Shown in pieces: positions 24,152 through 34,032 of a stretch of DNA of 64,000 bases. The translations under genes were made by a program, and so were the position numbers. Below the pieces are notes generated by a model that ran no database searches, had not been told where the DNA came from, and was given only the letters and a program-made list of their open reading frames with translations. Every line of letters starts with the position of its first letter. Position 1 is the stretch's first letter. Source of the DNA: Chromohalobacter canadensis (lineage in GTDB: Bacteria > Pseudomonadota > Gammaproteobacteria > Pseudomonadales > Halomonadaceae); NCBI RefSeq assembly GCF_029544075.1, contig NZ_JAJQJH010000003.1:62001-126000 (forward strand), in the 5' to 3' direction.

Positions 24152-24544
24152 AAAGCTTTGTACGCAGAGAAGAGGCCGTTGGGATGCAGCTTCATCTCAC
24201 TGCGTATACTACTCGGATATAGGCCATACCCTAACGATGAAATAGTGCCAATAATCTACGTTAATCTTTGTAAGTAGTTGTATTGCAGCGATGAAGACAA
24301 CGTGGTGGTGGCGTGGGCGGTCGGCGCTGGTAGTGCGTGGTATGTCGCGGCCGGTGCAAAGGCGGCATGTGAGCGCGCGTTTGCTTTGTGGAGTCGGTGG
24401 GTAGCGCGAGGCGAATTAGCAGTAGGCTTAAGGCAACGGCGACAATGTCCATGGCAGCCCCCATTAGACGATGAGCATGCCGTTAGTATGGTTCAAGTCG
24501 TGAGGTTTCTCATGCCTGTACACACGGCGAGGGGGAGGAGACTT
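24152..24544. other. intergenic stretch, no supported gene
   Basis: About 390 bases between the hairpin and the MITE-like repeat. Short open frames on both strands have no ribosome site or family resemblance. I see no promoter match worth naming. Confidence 0.6.
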
Positions 24545-24689
24545 TAGGCATTGTCTGAAAACTGTCTGCGCTCGGCCATACTGCGTTAAAAATCAGCTCA
24601 AAATGCTCATTTACACCCCGTAAACTCCGCCTTTTCGCTGATTTTTGCCTTGTCTGACCTTCGCTCGTCGACTTTTCAGACAGCGCCTA
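24545..24689. repeat. MITE-like element with 17-bp terminal inverted repeats
   Basis: A 145-base element bounded by TAGGCATTGTCTGAAAA and, inverted, TAGGCGCTGTCTGAAAA (two mismatches). The interior, around ATGCTCATTTACA and GTAAACTCCGCC, resembles a dispersed intergenic repeat of gammaproteobacteria that I know from memory. No transposase frame is inside. I did not identify a clean target-site duplication. Confidence 0.6.
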
Positions 24690-24724
24690 GTAGTGCTTGG
24701 TACAGAGTGAGGTTGCCCGTAACG

Positions 24725-25177
24725 CTATACGCGGGAGCTGATGCGGTTGAGTCCCTTGTGGCGTGAGCGCCCGTCGGCTTCGTACATCGTGCTGCCTGCG
24801 GCTTCCTTCAGGAAGTTGAGCATGCGCTGGTTCTGTTCCATGCGGTTCATGGCCAGCAAGCCGTTGATGCGGTTGAGCTGGCGCGCTTCTTCACCGGTGC
24901 TGCGCAGCTGATGCCAGCTGTCTTGTCGCTGTACCTCGGTGGCAGCGCGCTCGGCGCTTTGACGGCTTTCGCCGTGGCCTTGTTCATGCAGGAGCCGGCG
25001 GCGTTCGGTGTCGAGCGTTTCCAGTTCAGCGGCGACCTGGGACTTCGCCTCGGCGAGGCGTTCCAGCTCGGGACCATCGACCTCGCCCTGGGACAAGGAC
25101 TGCCGTTCCTCGCGCAGCAAGGTGACAAAGCGCTGCATGGCGTCGAGTTGGCGGTCCAGGGTTTCGGCGAGCGTCAT
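24725..25177 (-). CDS. flgN: flagellar export chaperone FlgN
   Basis: FlgN is the cytoplasmic chaperone for the hook-filament junction proteins FlgK and FlgL. The 150-residue all-helical protein has the family outline: MTLAETLDRQLDAMQRFVTL, then a long coiled-coil with Glu/Arg heptads and NRINGLLAMNRMEQNQRMLNF. The ATG at 25177 is chosen; longer frames run into the flgM-flgN gap. It lies 64 bases after flgM and probably shares its sigma-28 promoter. Confidence 0.85.
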   Translation of the reverse strand: MTLAETLDRQLDAMQRFVTLLREERQSLSQGEVDGPELERLAEAKSQVAAELETLDTERRRLLHEQGHGESRQSAERAATEVQRQDSWHQLRSTGEEARQLNRINGLLAMNRMEQNQRMLNFLKEAAGSTMYEADGRSRHKGLNRISSRV

Positions 25178-25241
25178 AGTGGCGTCCCATCCATCCTTTG
25201 GTTTTGTGCCGGTGTTAGGCCGGCGTGTATTCGAACCGAGA

Positions 25242-25532
25242 TTAGCGGGCCGACGTGTCGCCGAGCATGTCGCGGACACTGTCGATCAAGCCATCAGCGA
25301 TCTTGCCGGTGTCGAGTTCCATCTGGCCATCGCTGATAGCCTGGCGGATCTCGTCGACACGAGCGGTGTCGATGTCCTGGCTGGTGTCAGCTTCATTGCT
25401 TTGACTCAGCGTGGTGGTGCTGGCCGGCGCATCGGCTTGCGCGGAGTCACCACCGCGAGGTGTGCGCTGGGCGGCGTCACTCTGCTCAGTCTGGGCGGCC
25501 TGAGTCGGCGGATGTAGGTTGGAAATTTTCAC
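25242..25532 (-). CDS. flgM: anti-sigma-28 factor FlgM
   Basis: FlgM binds and silences FliA (sigma-28) until the hook is complete and FlgM is exported. The 96-residue protein has the expected disordered front (starts MKISNLHPP with GTG at 25532) and C-terminal sigma-binding helices (VDEIRQAISDGQMELDTGKI, then ADGLIDSVRDML). The GTG start is chosen for the family-typical MKIS. A sigma-28 promoter lies upstream, giving the usual feedback loop. Confidence 0.92.
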   Translation of the reverse strand: MKISNLHPPTQAAQTEQSDAAQRTPRGGDSAQADAPASTTTLSQSNEADTSQDIDTARVDEIRQAISDGQMELDTGKIADGLIDSVRDMLGDTSAR

Positions 25533-25566
25533 AATTGGGCTCTCTTGCAGCGCGGGCTTGTACCCT

Positions 25567-25593
25567 TTATCGGCCACGTTGATAAAAACTGTA
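25567..25593 (-). promoter_or_regulatory. sigma-28 promoter of flgMN
   Basis: TACA (3 of 4), 15 bases, GCCGATAA on the minus strand, 35 bases before the flgM start. The -10 box is perfect. Confidence 0.75.
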
Positions 25594-25670
25594 GGGCACT
25601 GACTGCACCTTTTTGAATCAGGTGAGCCACTGCCACGCTGCCGGTATTGTAGCGTTTGTTGACGTGTCTA

Positions 25671-26399
25671 TCAGTAACGGACTGCGAGTCTTCCGCGTGC
25701 ATCCACCTGGCCTTGAAGTACGTCTCCATCCGGCATGCGGGCGCGGACCGAGTCGCCTTTGCCGCCATTGTTCAATGCTTCGCCTTCGCGCGTAACCGAA
25801 AAGCCCTCACCGCCTGCGATAAGCGTCACGGGCTCACCGCGATGAACGAGATAGGGCTGGCGAAGCCTATCGCTGCGCAAGGCCATGCCTTGGGCGAGGC
25901 GCTGGGTGACGACCTTGTCGATGGCCTGGCTTGGGTCATCAAGGGCATTGCGAGGGCGGCGCGAGACATCGGCGCGCTCCCAGTCGAGCATGTCGGCGCT
26001 CAGGCGCTCACCGCGTTTAAGGGCCGTGGCCGCCACTAAAAAGCGCACACTGGCGGAGACGGTGGCCTGCACATAGCGCACCCGCTCATCGTTGGTGCAA
26101 CGTATGCCGACCATTACCCGTCCCTGCGGGACGCCTTCACGAGGTAGAAATGGCTGCGGCGAGCGGCATTCGGGAAGACGCGAGGTATCGCTTTTAAGCT
26201 CGACGTCGACATCGTCTCCCAGGGAGGCGGCCTGACTCATCAGGAAGTGTCGGGTGGCCTGGGCGATGGCGTCATCCGGCGTGGCTAGCGCTGCAGGCGT
26301 TGCCGCTATCGCAAGCAGGCCCAGCACGAGTCCGACCACCACGAGCCTGAATAGGCGCGCGAGGCAGAATGCCCGAGTTGCGTTGAGGATGCGCTGCAT
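25671..26399 (-). CDS. flgA: FlgA, P-ring assembly chaperone
   Basis: Periplasmic chaperone for FlgI ring assembly. The 242-residue protein has a signal peptide (core LVVVGLVLGLLAIAATPAAL, cleavage near ALA), an N-terminal domain, and the C-terminal SAF-type domain (LKRGERLSADMLDWERADVS, VTQRLAQGMALRSDRLRQP, VTLIAGGEGFSVTREGEALN). It faces away from flgB, as in enterobacteria. A gap of about 140 bases with the flgM promoter separates it from flgMN. Confidence 0.92.
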   Translation of the reverse strand: MQRILNATRAFCLARLFRLVVVGLVLGLLAIAATPAALATPDDAIAQATRHFLMSQAASLGDDVDVELKSDTSRLPECRSPQPFLPREGVPQGRVMVGIRCTNDERVRYVQATVSASVRFLVAATALKRGERLSADMLDWERADVSRRPRNALDDPSQAIDKVVTQRLAQGMALRSDRLRQPYLVHRGEPVTLIAGGEGFSVTREGEALNNGGKGDSVRARMPDGDVLQGQVDARGRLAVRY

Positions 26400-26616
26400 T
26401 GCCTGAGCCCTTGAGTGAGCCTGAATGAGTGCCGAGGCCGGTAACCCGATTCTAGAGGGACACAGCGCCAGGCAAAGGTGGAAATGGCGCTCAAATGTCG
26501 GCCTGTTTAGTCGTTTGCGGTGACGGCAGCGCGACTATTCTGCATCGTGCACATTTCCCCATGTCTAGCGAAGGGGAACGAACCGCGAAACGAACGCGAT
26601 GACAGGGACACAGGGC

Positions 26617-27039
26617 ATGATCGACAAGCTTTCAGGCTACCTGGACCACCACCAGGAGGCACTTAGCCTTCGCCACGAGCGCCAGAAGGTATTGGCCAAT
26701 AATATCGCCAATGCCGATACGCCGAATTACAAGGCGCGCGATTTCGACTTCTCGGCGGAACTGGACCGCGCCATGGAATCCGGTGGGAGCGGCCGGGAGG
26801 GCGGCTTGTCGCTCGCCACGACCTCCGCGCGTCACATTCCCGCGCAGGCGTCGGGCGGCGGCGGTGTCCAAGATTTATTGTACCGCGTTCCTGAGCAGCC
26901 GAGCCTAGATGGCAACACCGTTGATATGGATCGCGAGCGCGCTGCGTTCGCCGACAATGCGGCGCGCTATCAGGCCAATACGACGATTTTGACTAGCAAA
27001 ATCCAGGGCATCAAAGGTGCCATGCAGCCTGAAAGGTAA
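26617..27039 (+). CDS. flgB: flagellar proximal rod protein FlgB
   Basis: The 140-residue rod protein has the family front LSLRHERQKVLANNIANADT, then PNYKARDFDF, and C-terminal helix AFADNAARYQANTTILTSKI. The ATG at 26617 is chosen because AGGGA lies eight bases upstream and the family begins MIDKL; an ATG at 26599 has no SD. First gene of the plus-strand rod and hook operon. Exported by the type III system. Confidence 0.95.
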   Translation: MIDKLSGYLDHHQEALSLRHERQKVLANNIANADTPNYKARDFDFSAELDRAMESGGSGREGGLSLATTSARHIPAQASGGGGVQDLLYRVPEQPSLDGNTVDMDRERAAFADNAARYQANTTILTSKIQGIKGAMQPER

Positions 27040-27045
27040 ATAGCT

Positions 27046-27453
27046 ATGTCCATGTTCAGTATTTTCGATATTTCCTCCTCGGCGATGAGTGCGCAGTCCC
27101 AGCGCATGAATGCCACCGCCAGCAACATGGCCAACGCCGATAGCGTGGCCGGTCCCGATGGCGAGCCGTATCGCGCCAAGCATGTGATGTTTCAGGCGCA
27201 GTCCCAGGGTGGCAGCGAGCTGGGCGGTGTGCGCGCGACCGAGGTGGTCGAGGACGATGCGCCACCGCGAATGGAATACCGCCCCGAGCATCCCCTGGCG
27301 GATGAAGAGGGCTACGTGGCCATGCCCAACGTCAATCCGGTCGATGAAATGGTCGACATGATCGCGGCATCGCGTTCCTACCAGGCCAACGTCGAGGTCA
27401 TGAACACCAGTAAGTCACTGATGAGTCAGACGCTCACCATCGGACAAGGTTAA
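27046..27453 (+). CDS. flgC: flagellar proximal rod protein FlgC
   Basis: 135 residues, normal length. The N-terminal SSSAMSAQSQRMNATASNMA and C-terminal NPVDEMVDMIAASRSYQANV helices are the rod/hook family signatures that pair into a coiled-coil. It starts six bases after flgB. Confidence 0.96.
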   Translation: MSMFSIFDISSSAMSAQSQRMNATASNMANADSVAGPDGEPYRAKHVMFQAQSQGGSELGGVRATEVVEDDAPPRMEYRPEHPLADEEGYVAMPNVNPVDEMVDMIAASRSYQANVEVMNTSKSLMSQTLTIGQG

Positions 27454-27464
27454 CGGAGAGAAAT

Positions 27465-28172
27465 ATGGCTAGCTCGGTTATCGGCAGCAATACGCTTGCC
27501 ACAATCAATGGTACGCCCAATGCCAATTCTGCGAACGAGACTCGCACCACGGGTGCAGAGTCCTCGGAGGATCTCAACGACCGCTTCATGACGTTGTTGA
27601 TCACCCAGATGCAGAACCAAGATCCGACGAAGCCGATGGACAACTCGGACATGACGGCTCAGCTGGCACAGATCAACACCGTCAGTGGCATTCAGGAGCT
27701 CAACGACTCGCTGGGCGAGATCAACAATCAGATCGATGCCGGCAAGACGTTGCAAGCCTCATCGTTGATCGGCCAGGGCGTGATGGTGCCGGGCAGTACC
27801 GTGCGCGTGGGTGAAGGCGAAGATGGCAGTACCGTGGCCACGCCGCTGGGGGCCGAGCTGGAAACGGGCGCCGACGAGCTCGAGATCACCATCACCAATG
27901 GTTCCGGTCAGGTCGTCCATCAGAGTGTCGAGGAGAACGTGCCGGCGGGGGTGCAGGCCTTCGATTGGCCGGGCACGGGCATGGATGGCAATGCCGTGGC
28001 CGAGGGGGCCTATAACGTCGAGATGACGGCCAAGGTCGGCGGCGAAGAGGTTTCCGTCACGCCGCTAAATTACGCCATGGTACAGGGCGTGACCTCGGGC
28101 GAGAGCGGGCCGACCCTCGATTTGGGGACATCCGATAGCGTCGCCCTCGAAGACGTGCGCCAGATTCTTTGA
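27465..28172 (+). CDS. flgD: hook cap / hook scaffolding protein FlgD
   Basis: FlgD caps the growing hook and is lost when FlgK binds. The 235-residue protein has the export and core motif DRFMTLLITQMQNQDPTKPM, then an Ig/Tudor-like C-terminal half (GSGQVVHQSVEENVPAGVQ, FDWPGTGMDGNAVAEGAYNV). GGAGAG precedes the ATG. Follows flgC by 11 bases. Confidence 0.95.
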   Translation: MASSVIGSNTLATINGTPNANSANETRTTGAESSEDLNDRFMTLLITQMQNQDPTKPMDNSDMTAQLAQINTVSGIQELNDSLGEINNQIDAGKTLQASSLIGQGVMVPGSTVRVGEGEDGSTVATPLGAELETGADELEITITNGSGQVVHQSVEENVPAGVQAFDWPGTGMDGNAVAEGAYNVEMTAKVGGEEVSVTPLNYAMVQGVTSGESGPTLDLGTSDSVALEDVRQIL

Positions 28173-28224
28173 TCACGACTTACTCTTTGATGTTTCTACG
28201 ACTTATATAACGCGGGAAGGGAAA

Positions 28225-29397
28225 ATGGGCTTTTCACAATCATTGAGCGGGGTCAACGCGGCCTCCTCGCAGTTGGACACCATCGGCAATAATATCTCCA
28301 ACTCGCAGACCGTCGGTTTCAAGAGCTCTTCGACACAGTTCGCGGATATCTACGCCAATAGCCAGGGGTTGGGCACGCGTGTTGCGGACACTGTGCAGAA
28401 CTTTGGTACCGGCAGTCTGGAAACGACGGGGCGTAGTCTCGACCTGGCCATCGCCGGTGAGGGCTTCTTCCAGTTTTCTCAGAACGAGCAAATGGGCTAT
28501 TCGCGTAACGGCCAGTTGACCATGAGCGCCGATGGCTATTTCGAGAATGCCCAGGGCGCGCGCCTGACCGACCAGCAAGGCGAACCGCTTCAGATTACCG
28601 AATTTAGCCAGGGGGCCCAAGAGACAGCTGGAGCCGACACTCAGTTCAACTTGAACGCTGAAGCAGATGAAATTGATCGTGCTACGGTCCCCTTTGATCA
28701 AGATGACAGCGACTCTTATTCCTACGTCACCAACGCTGGCACCGTGTACGACTCCTTGGGTGTCGCACACGATATGAGTCTTTATTACTCCAAGACCGGG
28801 ACCAATACATGGAACGTACGAGCTGCGCTCGATGGTGAGATGGCTGCTGGTACTGGGGAAACGATAAATTTTAATACCAATGGGCAAATCCCAGATGGTG
28901 ACGCGACGGCTTTCAACTTCGATTTTGGGGATTTAGGAAACGGTTCGGCTAATCCCTTCGATTTCGAGGTCGATTTGGCGGGAACTACCCAGTATGGCGA
29001 AGATTTCGAATTGAGGGACTTCGCTCAGGACGGTAATGCTTCCGGCACCTTCGTGGGCGTGGATATCACCGAAAACGGTGAGATCATGGCCAACTATTCC
29101 AATGGCAACAGTGGCGAAGTCGGCACCATCGGCATGGCCACCTTCCGCAACCCCGAAGGGCTGACACCGGAAGGCGACAACCTGTGGACGGCGACTGAAG
29201 AGTCCGGCGCAGCGCTGCTGGGGCAGGCTGGTGCTGGCCAGATCGGGAGTCTGGAATCGGGCACGGTGGAAGCCTCCAACGTGGACCTGACCCAAGAGCT
29301 GGTCGACATGATCATCGCCCAGCGCAACTTCCAGGCCAACAACAACGCCATCCAGACTCAGTCCGATATTCTGGAAACGGTTACCAACTTGCGTTAA
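28225..29397 (+). CDS. flgE: flagellar hook protein FlgE
   Basis: The 390-residue hook subunit has FSQSLSGVNAASSQLDTIGN at the start with NNISNSQTVGFK, flagellar basal body repeats, and the C-terminal VDLTQELVDMIIAQRNFQAN. The centre (about 130-270) is acidic and variable as in other hooks. AGGGA precedes the ATG. A stable hairpin lies between this gene and flgF, possibly raising hook expression relative to the downstream genes. Confidence 0.96.
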   Translation: MGFSQSLSGVNAASSQLDTIGNNISNSQTVGFKSSSTQFADIYANSQGLGTRVADTVQNFGTGSLETTGRSLDLAIAGEGFFQFSQNEQMGYSRNGQLTMSADGYFENAQGARLTDQQGEPLQITEFSQGAQETAGADTQFNLNAEADEIDRATVPFDQDDSDSYSYVTNAGTVYDSLGVAHDMSLYYSKTGTNTWNVRAALDGEMAAGTGETINFNTNGQIPDGDATAFNFDFGDLGNGSANPFDFEVDLAGTTQYGEDFELRDFAQDGNASGTFVGVDITENGEIMANYSNGNSGEVGTIGMATFRNPEGLTPEGDNLWTATEESGAALLGQAGAGQIGSLESGTVEASNVDLTQELVDMIIAQRNFQANNNAIQTQSDILETVTNLR

Positions 29398-29402
29398 CGC
29401 CT

Positions 29403-29429
29403 AAGCCGGCCGGCCGTTTCGGCCGGCTT
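29403..29429 (+). terminator. GC hairpin between flgE and flgF
   Basis: Stem AAGCCGGCC/GGCCGGCTT with a 9-base loop is followed by CATTC, without a proper U-tract. It may act as an attenuator or as an RNA end that protects the flgE message. Confidence 0.45.
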
Positions 29430-29460
29430 CATTCGTTGTGAGTCGAGCAGGACGATCAGC

Positions 29461-30225
29461 ATGGATCGGATTATCTATACCGCCGGTAGCGGCGCCAGTC
29501 AGTCGATGAATCAGCAGGCGGTGGTCAGTCACAATCTTTCCAACGTCTCGACACCGGGGTTTCGCGCTGAGCTCGATGCGATGCGCGCGGTACCGGTAGA
29601 AGGCGATGGCCGCCTGGCGACACGTTCCACGGTGGCGGCGACGACGCCGGGTACGGATTTTTCACCGGGTAATATGAATGCGACGGGGCGGCGCCTGGAT
29701 GTCGCCATGCAGGAAGATGCCTTCCTTGCCATTCAGGACCCGCAAGGTGGCGAGGCCTATACGAAGCGTGGCGACTTGCAGGTCAATGCGGATGGCATGT
29801 TGACCGTCAAGGGCGAGCCGGTCATGGGCGACAACAATGCGCCGGTAATGGTACCGCCAGATGCGGACTTCTCGATTGGCTCGGACGGCTCCATCAGTGT
29901 CATCCAGGCTGGTGCCAACCCCGATGAAATCGCGCAGGTGGGGCGTTTGAAGCTGGTTACACCGGACCAGCAGGCGTTGACGCGTGGCGACGATGGCTGG
30001 TTTCGCATGCCGCCGGGTGAGGATGCCGAAATAGCGGCACCGCAACCTCAAAACGAGGAGGCGCGCCTGCGGTCCGGGGTGCTGGAAGGCAGTAACGTCA
30101 GCGCCACGGACGCCATGGTCTCCATGATCGACGGCGCACGCCGCTACGATATGCAGATGAAGGTGATCGAGAGCGCCGACCAGAACGCGCAGCGCGCCAA
30201 TAGCTTGTTGTCGATTCAAGCCTAA
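29461..30225 (+). CDS. flgF: flagellar proximal rod protein FlgF
   Basis: 254 residues. Family front MDRIIYTAGSGASQSMNQQA and VSHNLSNVSTPGFRAEL, central GRRLDVAMQEDAFLAIQDPQ, C-terminal LEGSNVSATDAMVSMIDGAR. Normal length and no defects seen. Confidence 0.95.
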   Translation: MDRIIYTAGSGASQSMNQQAVVSHNLSNVSTPGFRAELDAMRAVPVEGDGRLATRSTVAATTPGTDFSPGNMNATGRRLDVAMQEDAFLAIQDPQGGEAYTKRGDLQVNADGMLTVKGEPVMGDNNAPVMVPPDADFSIGSDGSISVIQAGANPDEIAQVGRLKLVTPDQQALTRGDDGWFRMPPGEDAEIAAPQPQNEEARLRSGVLEGSNVSATDAMVSMIDGARRYDMQMKVIESADQNAQRANSLLSIQA

Positions 30226-30280
30226 CCGCGCCAACGAATTTCCGGCATCGCCCCGCGGTGCCCTCTAACAGGTAAGAGTC

Positions 30281-31063
30281 ATGATTAGATCGCTGTCGAC
30301 GGCCAAAACGGGGCTTGAATCCCAACAAGTCAAGCTCGATGTCATTTCCAACAACCTCGCCAACGTTTCGACCAATGGCTTCAAGCGCTCGCGGCCGGTG
30401 TTCGAGGATCTGCTCTACCAGAACGTGCGTCAGCCCGGTGCGCAGGCTTCGGCGGTGGATACGCTGCCTTCCGGCTTGCAGGTTGGTACCGGGGTGCGTC
30501 CGGTCGCCACCGAGCGTCTGCATACCCAGGGTGGTTTGCAGAACACCGATAATTCCAAGGACCTGGCCATCAATGGCGACGGTTTCTTCGCGGTACAGAT
30601 GCCCGATGGTGGCACTTCGTATACCCGTGATGGCAGTTTCCAGATCGATGAGACCGGCCAGATGGTCACCGCCGGCGGTTATCCGCTCGATCCGCCCATC
30701 GTGATTCCCGAGAATGCGCTGTCGGTGTCGGTTTCCCAGGATGGCGTGGTTTCCGTGACCCAGCCCGGCGATACCGCGTCGCAGGAAGTGGGCCAGCTCA
30801 TGGTGTCCAAGTTCATCAACCCCGCCGGCCTGCAGAGCATGGGCGAGAACCTTTATCAGGCAACCGATGCTTCCGGGCCGCGTAATGACTTGATTCCCGG
30901 CATGGAAGGCGCGGGCCGGTTGTATCAAGGCTACGTCGAAACCTCCAACGTCAATGTGGTGGAGGAGATGGTCAGTATGATCGAGACCCAGCGTGCCTAT
31001 GAAATCAACAGCAAGGCGGTGGAAACCTCCGATCAGATGCTGTCGCGCCTGACGCAGCTGTGA
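30281..31063 (+). CDS. flgG: flagellar distal rod protein FlgG
   Basis: 260 residues, the usual length. [20 protein letters not shown], then [20 protein letters not shown], and C-terminal [20 protein letters not shown]. It forms the distal rod that spans the P and L rings. Followed directly by flgH. Confidence 0.97.
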   Translation: MIRSLSTAKTGLESQQVKLDVISNNLANVSTNGFKRSRPVFEDLLYQNVRQPGAQASAVDTLPSGLQVGTGVRPVATERLHTQGGLQNTDNSKDLAINGDGFFAVQMPDGGTSYTRDGSFQIDETGQMVTAGGYPLDPPIVIPENALSVSVSQDGVVSVTQPGDTASQEVGQLMVSKFINPAGLQSMGENLYQATDASGPRNDLIPGMEGAGRLYQGYVETSNVNVVEEMVSMIETQRAYEINSKAVETSDQMLSRLTQL

Positions 31064-31107
31064 GGAGTCGCGTCGTGACCGGAATGGACGTGGAAAGAGG
31101 GAAGAGC

Positions 31108-31806
31108 ATGGGCGCACTGATGTCTGGACGCAGTGGGTTGGGCCTGTCGGTGCGCGTGCTATGCCTGCTCGTGCTGTTGATCATGAGCGGCTGTGCGCAG
31201 TTGCCGCATGAGTCGGTGGTGCCCGATACCGGCCCGGTGACCTATCCCGAATCGCCAATGTCACAGCCCAACGGGGCGATCTATCAGGCGCGCTACGGGT
31301 ATCAACCGCTCTTCCAGGATCGGCGCCCGCGTCAGATTGGCGACATCATCACGATCACGATCAACGAAGATGTCAGCGCCAGCAAGGATTCTTCGGCCAA
31401 TGCCAACCGCGAGGGCAGCATGGGGTTGGATCTGGAGACGATTCCCGACCTGATGAGCTTCCTCGAAGATTACGGTATGGATGTCTCGGGCGAAAACGAC
31501 TTCGAGGGCACTGGCGGCGCGAGTGCCAGCAATACGTTCACCGGCACCCTGACGGCGACGGTGGTGGATATTCTGCCTAACGGTAATCTCAGTATCCGTG
31601 GGGAAAAGCGTATCGCCATCAATCAGGGCACCGAGTACATTCGCTTCTCTGGGGTTGTCGACCCTCGCTCGGTGACGACGCAGAATACCGTTCCCTCCGG
31701 GCAGGTGGCCGACGCGCGCATCGAATACGTGGGTGATGGCTACATCAATGAGGCGCAGCACATGGGTTGGCTCCAGCGTCTCTGGCTGAATATTGCGCCT
31801 TTCTGA
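31108..31806 (+). CDS. flgH: flagellar L-ring lipoprotein FlgH
   Basis: The outer-membrane L-ring subunit, 232 residues. The lipoprotein signal ends in lipobox IMSGCAQ (Cys about 29). Family motifs: [40 protein letters not shown] and [20 protein letters not shown]. In-frame starts exist upstream, but AGAGGGA sits before the ATG at 31108. Its stop overlaps the region where flgI translation may begin. Confidence 0.94.
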   Translation: MGALMSGRSGLGLSVRVLCLLVLLIMSGCAQLPHESVVPDTGPVTYPESPMSQPNGAIYQARYGYQPLFQDRRPRQIGDIITITINEDVSASKDSSANANREGSMGLDLETIPDLMSFLEDYGMDVSGENDFEGTGGASASNTFTGTLTATVVDILPNGNLSIRGEKRIAINQGTEYIRFSGVVDPRSVTTQNTVPSGQVADARIEYVGDGYINEAQHMGWLQRLWLNIAPF

Positions 31807-31823
31807 TGAGGATGAGATACGCC

Positions 31824-32933
31824 ATGAGAAGTATGCTGCGTTGGATGGGCGTGCTGTTATTGTGTGGAGTCTGCGCCGCTCCCGCGCAGGCCGAGCGCAT
31901 TCGCGACCTGGCGAGCTTTGCCGGGGTCCGCGAGAACCAGTTGGTGGGCTATGGTCTGGTCGTGGGGCTGGGTGGTACCGGCGACCAGACGACGCAGACG
32001 CCGTTCACGGGCCAGACGTTGATCAACATGCTGTCGCAGTTGGGCGTGAGCATTCCCGAAGGCACCAACATGCAGCTGCGTAACGTGGCTGCGGTCATGG
32101 TGACGGCGCAGTTGCCTCCCTTCGCGCGGCAGGGCCAGGAAATGGATATTACCGTTTCCTCGATGGGTAATGCCGACAGCCTGCGTGGCGGCACGCTGCT
32201 GATGACGCCGCTGCGGGGGGTGGATGGCAACGTCTACGCGATGGCACAGGGCAATTTGCTGGTTGGCGGCGTGGGCGCCCAGCAGGCCGGCAACAGTGTT
32301 CAGGTCAACCACACGGCGGCCGGACGGATCCCCGGTGGGGCCACGGTCGAGCAGGAAGTAGCCCTGCGCTTGGGGCGCGGTGACGGCACGCTGGATCTTT
32401 ACCTCAATGAGTCTGACTTCACCACGGCGCAGCGCGTGGTCGAGGCCATCAACCAGGACTTCGGCACCCCCGTGGCGGCGGCGATGGACGGCCGCCTGAT
32501 CCGCTTGAAATCACCCAGCGACAGTAATTCGCGCGTCAATTTCATGGCGCGTATCCAGAACCTGGATGTCACGCCCAACGAAGGCCCGGCCAAGGTCATC
32601 GTCAATTCGCGTACCGGCTCGGTGGTCCTCAATCGCGAAGTGACACTGGACCGCGCGGCGGTGGCGCACGGCAACCTCTCGGTGACCATCGATTCCACGC
32701 CGCAGGTCAGTCAGCCCAATCCTCTGAGCGAGGGCGATACCGTGGTGGTACCGGATGCGGATATTTCCATCCAACAAGAAGGCGGGGCGCTGCAAATGGT
32801 CAATACCAGCGCCGAGCTCATGGATGTCGTCAATGCCCTCAACGCGCTGGGCGCTTCACCCCAGGATTTGATGTCGATTCTGCAGGCGCTGAAGTCCGCG
32901 GGCGCGCTCAACGCGGAACTGGAGATCATCTGA
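31824..32933 (+). CDS. flgI: flagellar P-ring protein FlgI
   Basis: The periplasmic P-ring subunit, 369 residues from the ATG at 31824; ATGs at 31806 and 31812 are in frame and possible. Signal peptide core [16 protein letters not shown], then the hallmark [20 protein letters not shown] and [14 protein letters not shown]. The C-terminal [10 protein letters not shown]-type helix is present ([20 protein letters not shown]). Its stop overlaps flgJ by one base. Confidence 0.95.
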   Translation: MRSMLRWMGVLLLCGVCAAPAQAERIRDLASFAGVRENQLVGYGLVVGLGGTGDQTTQTPFTGQTLINMLSQLGVSIPEGTNMQLRNVAAVMVTAQLPPFARQGQEMDITVSSMGNADSLRGGTLLMTPLRGVDGNVYAMAQGNLLVGGVGAQQAGNSVQVNHTAAGRIPGGATVEQEVALRLGRGDGTLDLYLNESDFTTAQRVVEAINQDFGTPVAAAMDGRLIRLKSPSDSNSRVNFMARIQNLDVTPNEGPAKVIVNSRTGSVVLNREVTLDRAAVAHGNLSVTIDSTPQVSQPNPLSEGDTVVVPDADISIQQEGGALQMVNTSAELMDVVNALNALGASPQDLMSILQALKSAGALNAELEII

Positions 32934-34012
32934 TGAGTGTCGATGGACTCAGCAATCAGTTCGCCCTCGATGTGCAGTCATTGTCGCGGCTCAAGCACAC
33001 GGCCAGCAATTCACCCGAGAAGGGGCTTTCCCAGGCGGCGGATCAGTTCGAGGCCATGTTCCTGCAGATGATGCTCAAGAGCATGCGCGATGCGATTCCG
33101 CAGTCCGATCTGCTCAGCAGCAATGAGACCGATACCTATACTTCGATGCTCGACAAGCAATGGGCACAAAAGCTCTCGGGGAATATTGGGCTCTCGGACA
33201 TGCTGGTCGAACAATTGCAGGGCAGGGGCATCGTCGGCCGCGATGACGACGTGACACGCAGCGACCTGATTGCCGGCATCCCGCGTGGTACACCACGGGT
33301 ATTGAGCGATCCGGTCGTACCCAAGGATAACGCTGGGACGCAGGCATCCGACGCCTCATCTGCACGGTCGGCGATGTCGGACGTGGAGGAGAACCGCGAG
33401 GCACGGTCATCGGTGGCGGAGGCCGATACGGGCGATACACGTGCGGCGCCGCATGTCGAAGAATTCCTGTCGCGCTTGCGTGAGCCTGCCGAAGCGGCTG
33501 CTGAGGATAGCGGAGTGCCTGCGTCCTTGATCCTGGCGCAAGCGGCTTTGGAAACCGGCTGGGGTGAGCGCGAGATCCCTACCCGCGATGGTGGCAATAG
33601 TCATAACCTCTTCGGTATCAAGGCCAGTGACGGCTGGGACGGTGACGCCACGAGCATCATGACCACGGAATATGTCGATGGGCGTGCCCGTCAGCAAAGC
33701 GATGAATTCCGCGTTTACGACTCCTTCGAGGCCGCGTTCAAAGATTACGCCCAATTGATCGGTAACAACCCGCGTTACGCTGGCGTGGTCACCGCATCGA
33801 CACCGGAGAACGCGGCGCGAGCCCTGCAGTCCGGCGGCTATGCTACTGACCCGAACTACGCCGATAAGGTGATCGACGTCATGGCGCAGATCGATGATGG
33901 TCTCGAGAGCGGCCCTGCGCTGGCCAGTGCCGCCGAGCGTTCTGGCACGCTCGGGGAGGCTGACAATACCGACCCCTATGGTGTGTCGCGCATGCCCACG
34001 GGCATTTTCTGA
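32933..34012 (+). CDS. flgJ: bifunctional rod cap and muramidase FlgJ
   Basis: FlgJ caps the growing rod and opens the peptidoglycan. Of 359 residues, about 1-100 form the rod-binding domain (QAADQFEAMFLQMMLKSMRD). A Ser/Asp-rich linker follows (about 110-175) and then a GH73 hydrolase (about 178-325) with the catalytic Glu in AQAALETGWGEREIP, GNSHNLFGIKA and VYDSFEAAFKDYAQLI. The two-domain form is that of beta- and gammaproteobacteria. Acidic C-terminal tail. Confidence 0.95.
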   Translation: MSVDGLSNQFALDVQSLSRLKHTASNSPEKGLSQAADQFEAMFLQMMLKSMRDAIPQSDLLSSNETDTYTSMLDKQWAQKLSGNIGLSDMLVEQLQGRGIVGRDDDVTRSDLIAGIPRGTPRVLSDPVVPKDNAGTQASDASSARSAMSDVEENREARSSVAEADTGDTRAAPHVEEFLSRLREPAEAAAEDSGVPASLILAQAALETGWGEREIPTRDGGNSHNLFGIKASDGWDGDATSIMTTEYVDGRARQQSDEFRVYDSFEAAFKDYAQLIGNNPRYAGVVTASTPENAARALQSGGYATDPNYADKVIDVMAQIDDGLESGPALASAAERSGTLGEADNTDPYGVSRMPTGIF

Positions 34013-34032
34013 GCGCCCGCATGGATTTTTCC

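Noticed and set aside
24261-24464. 67-codon minus-strand frame with a hydrophobic start
   Set aside because: No ribosome site, a Pro/His/Arg-rich low-complexity tail and no family resemblance. Coding support is too thin.
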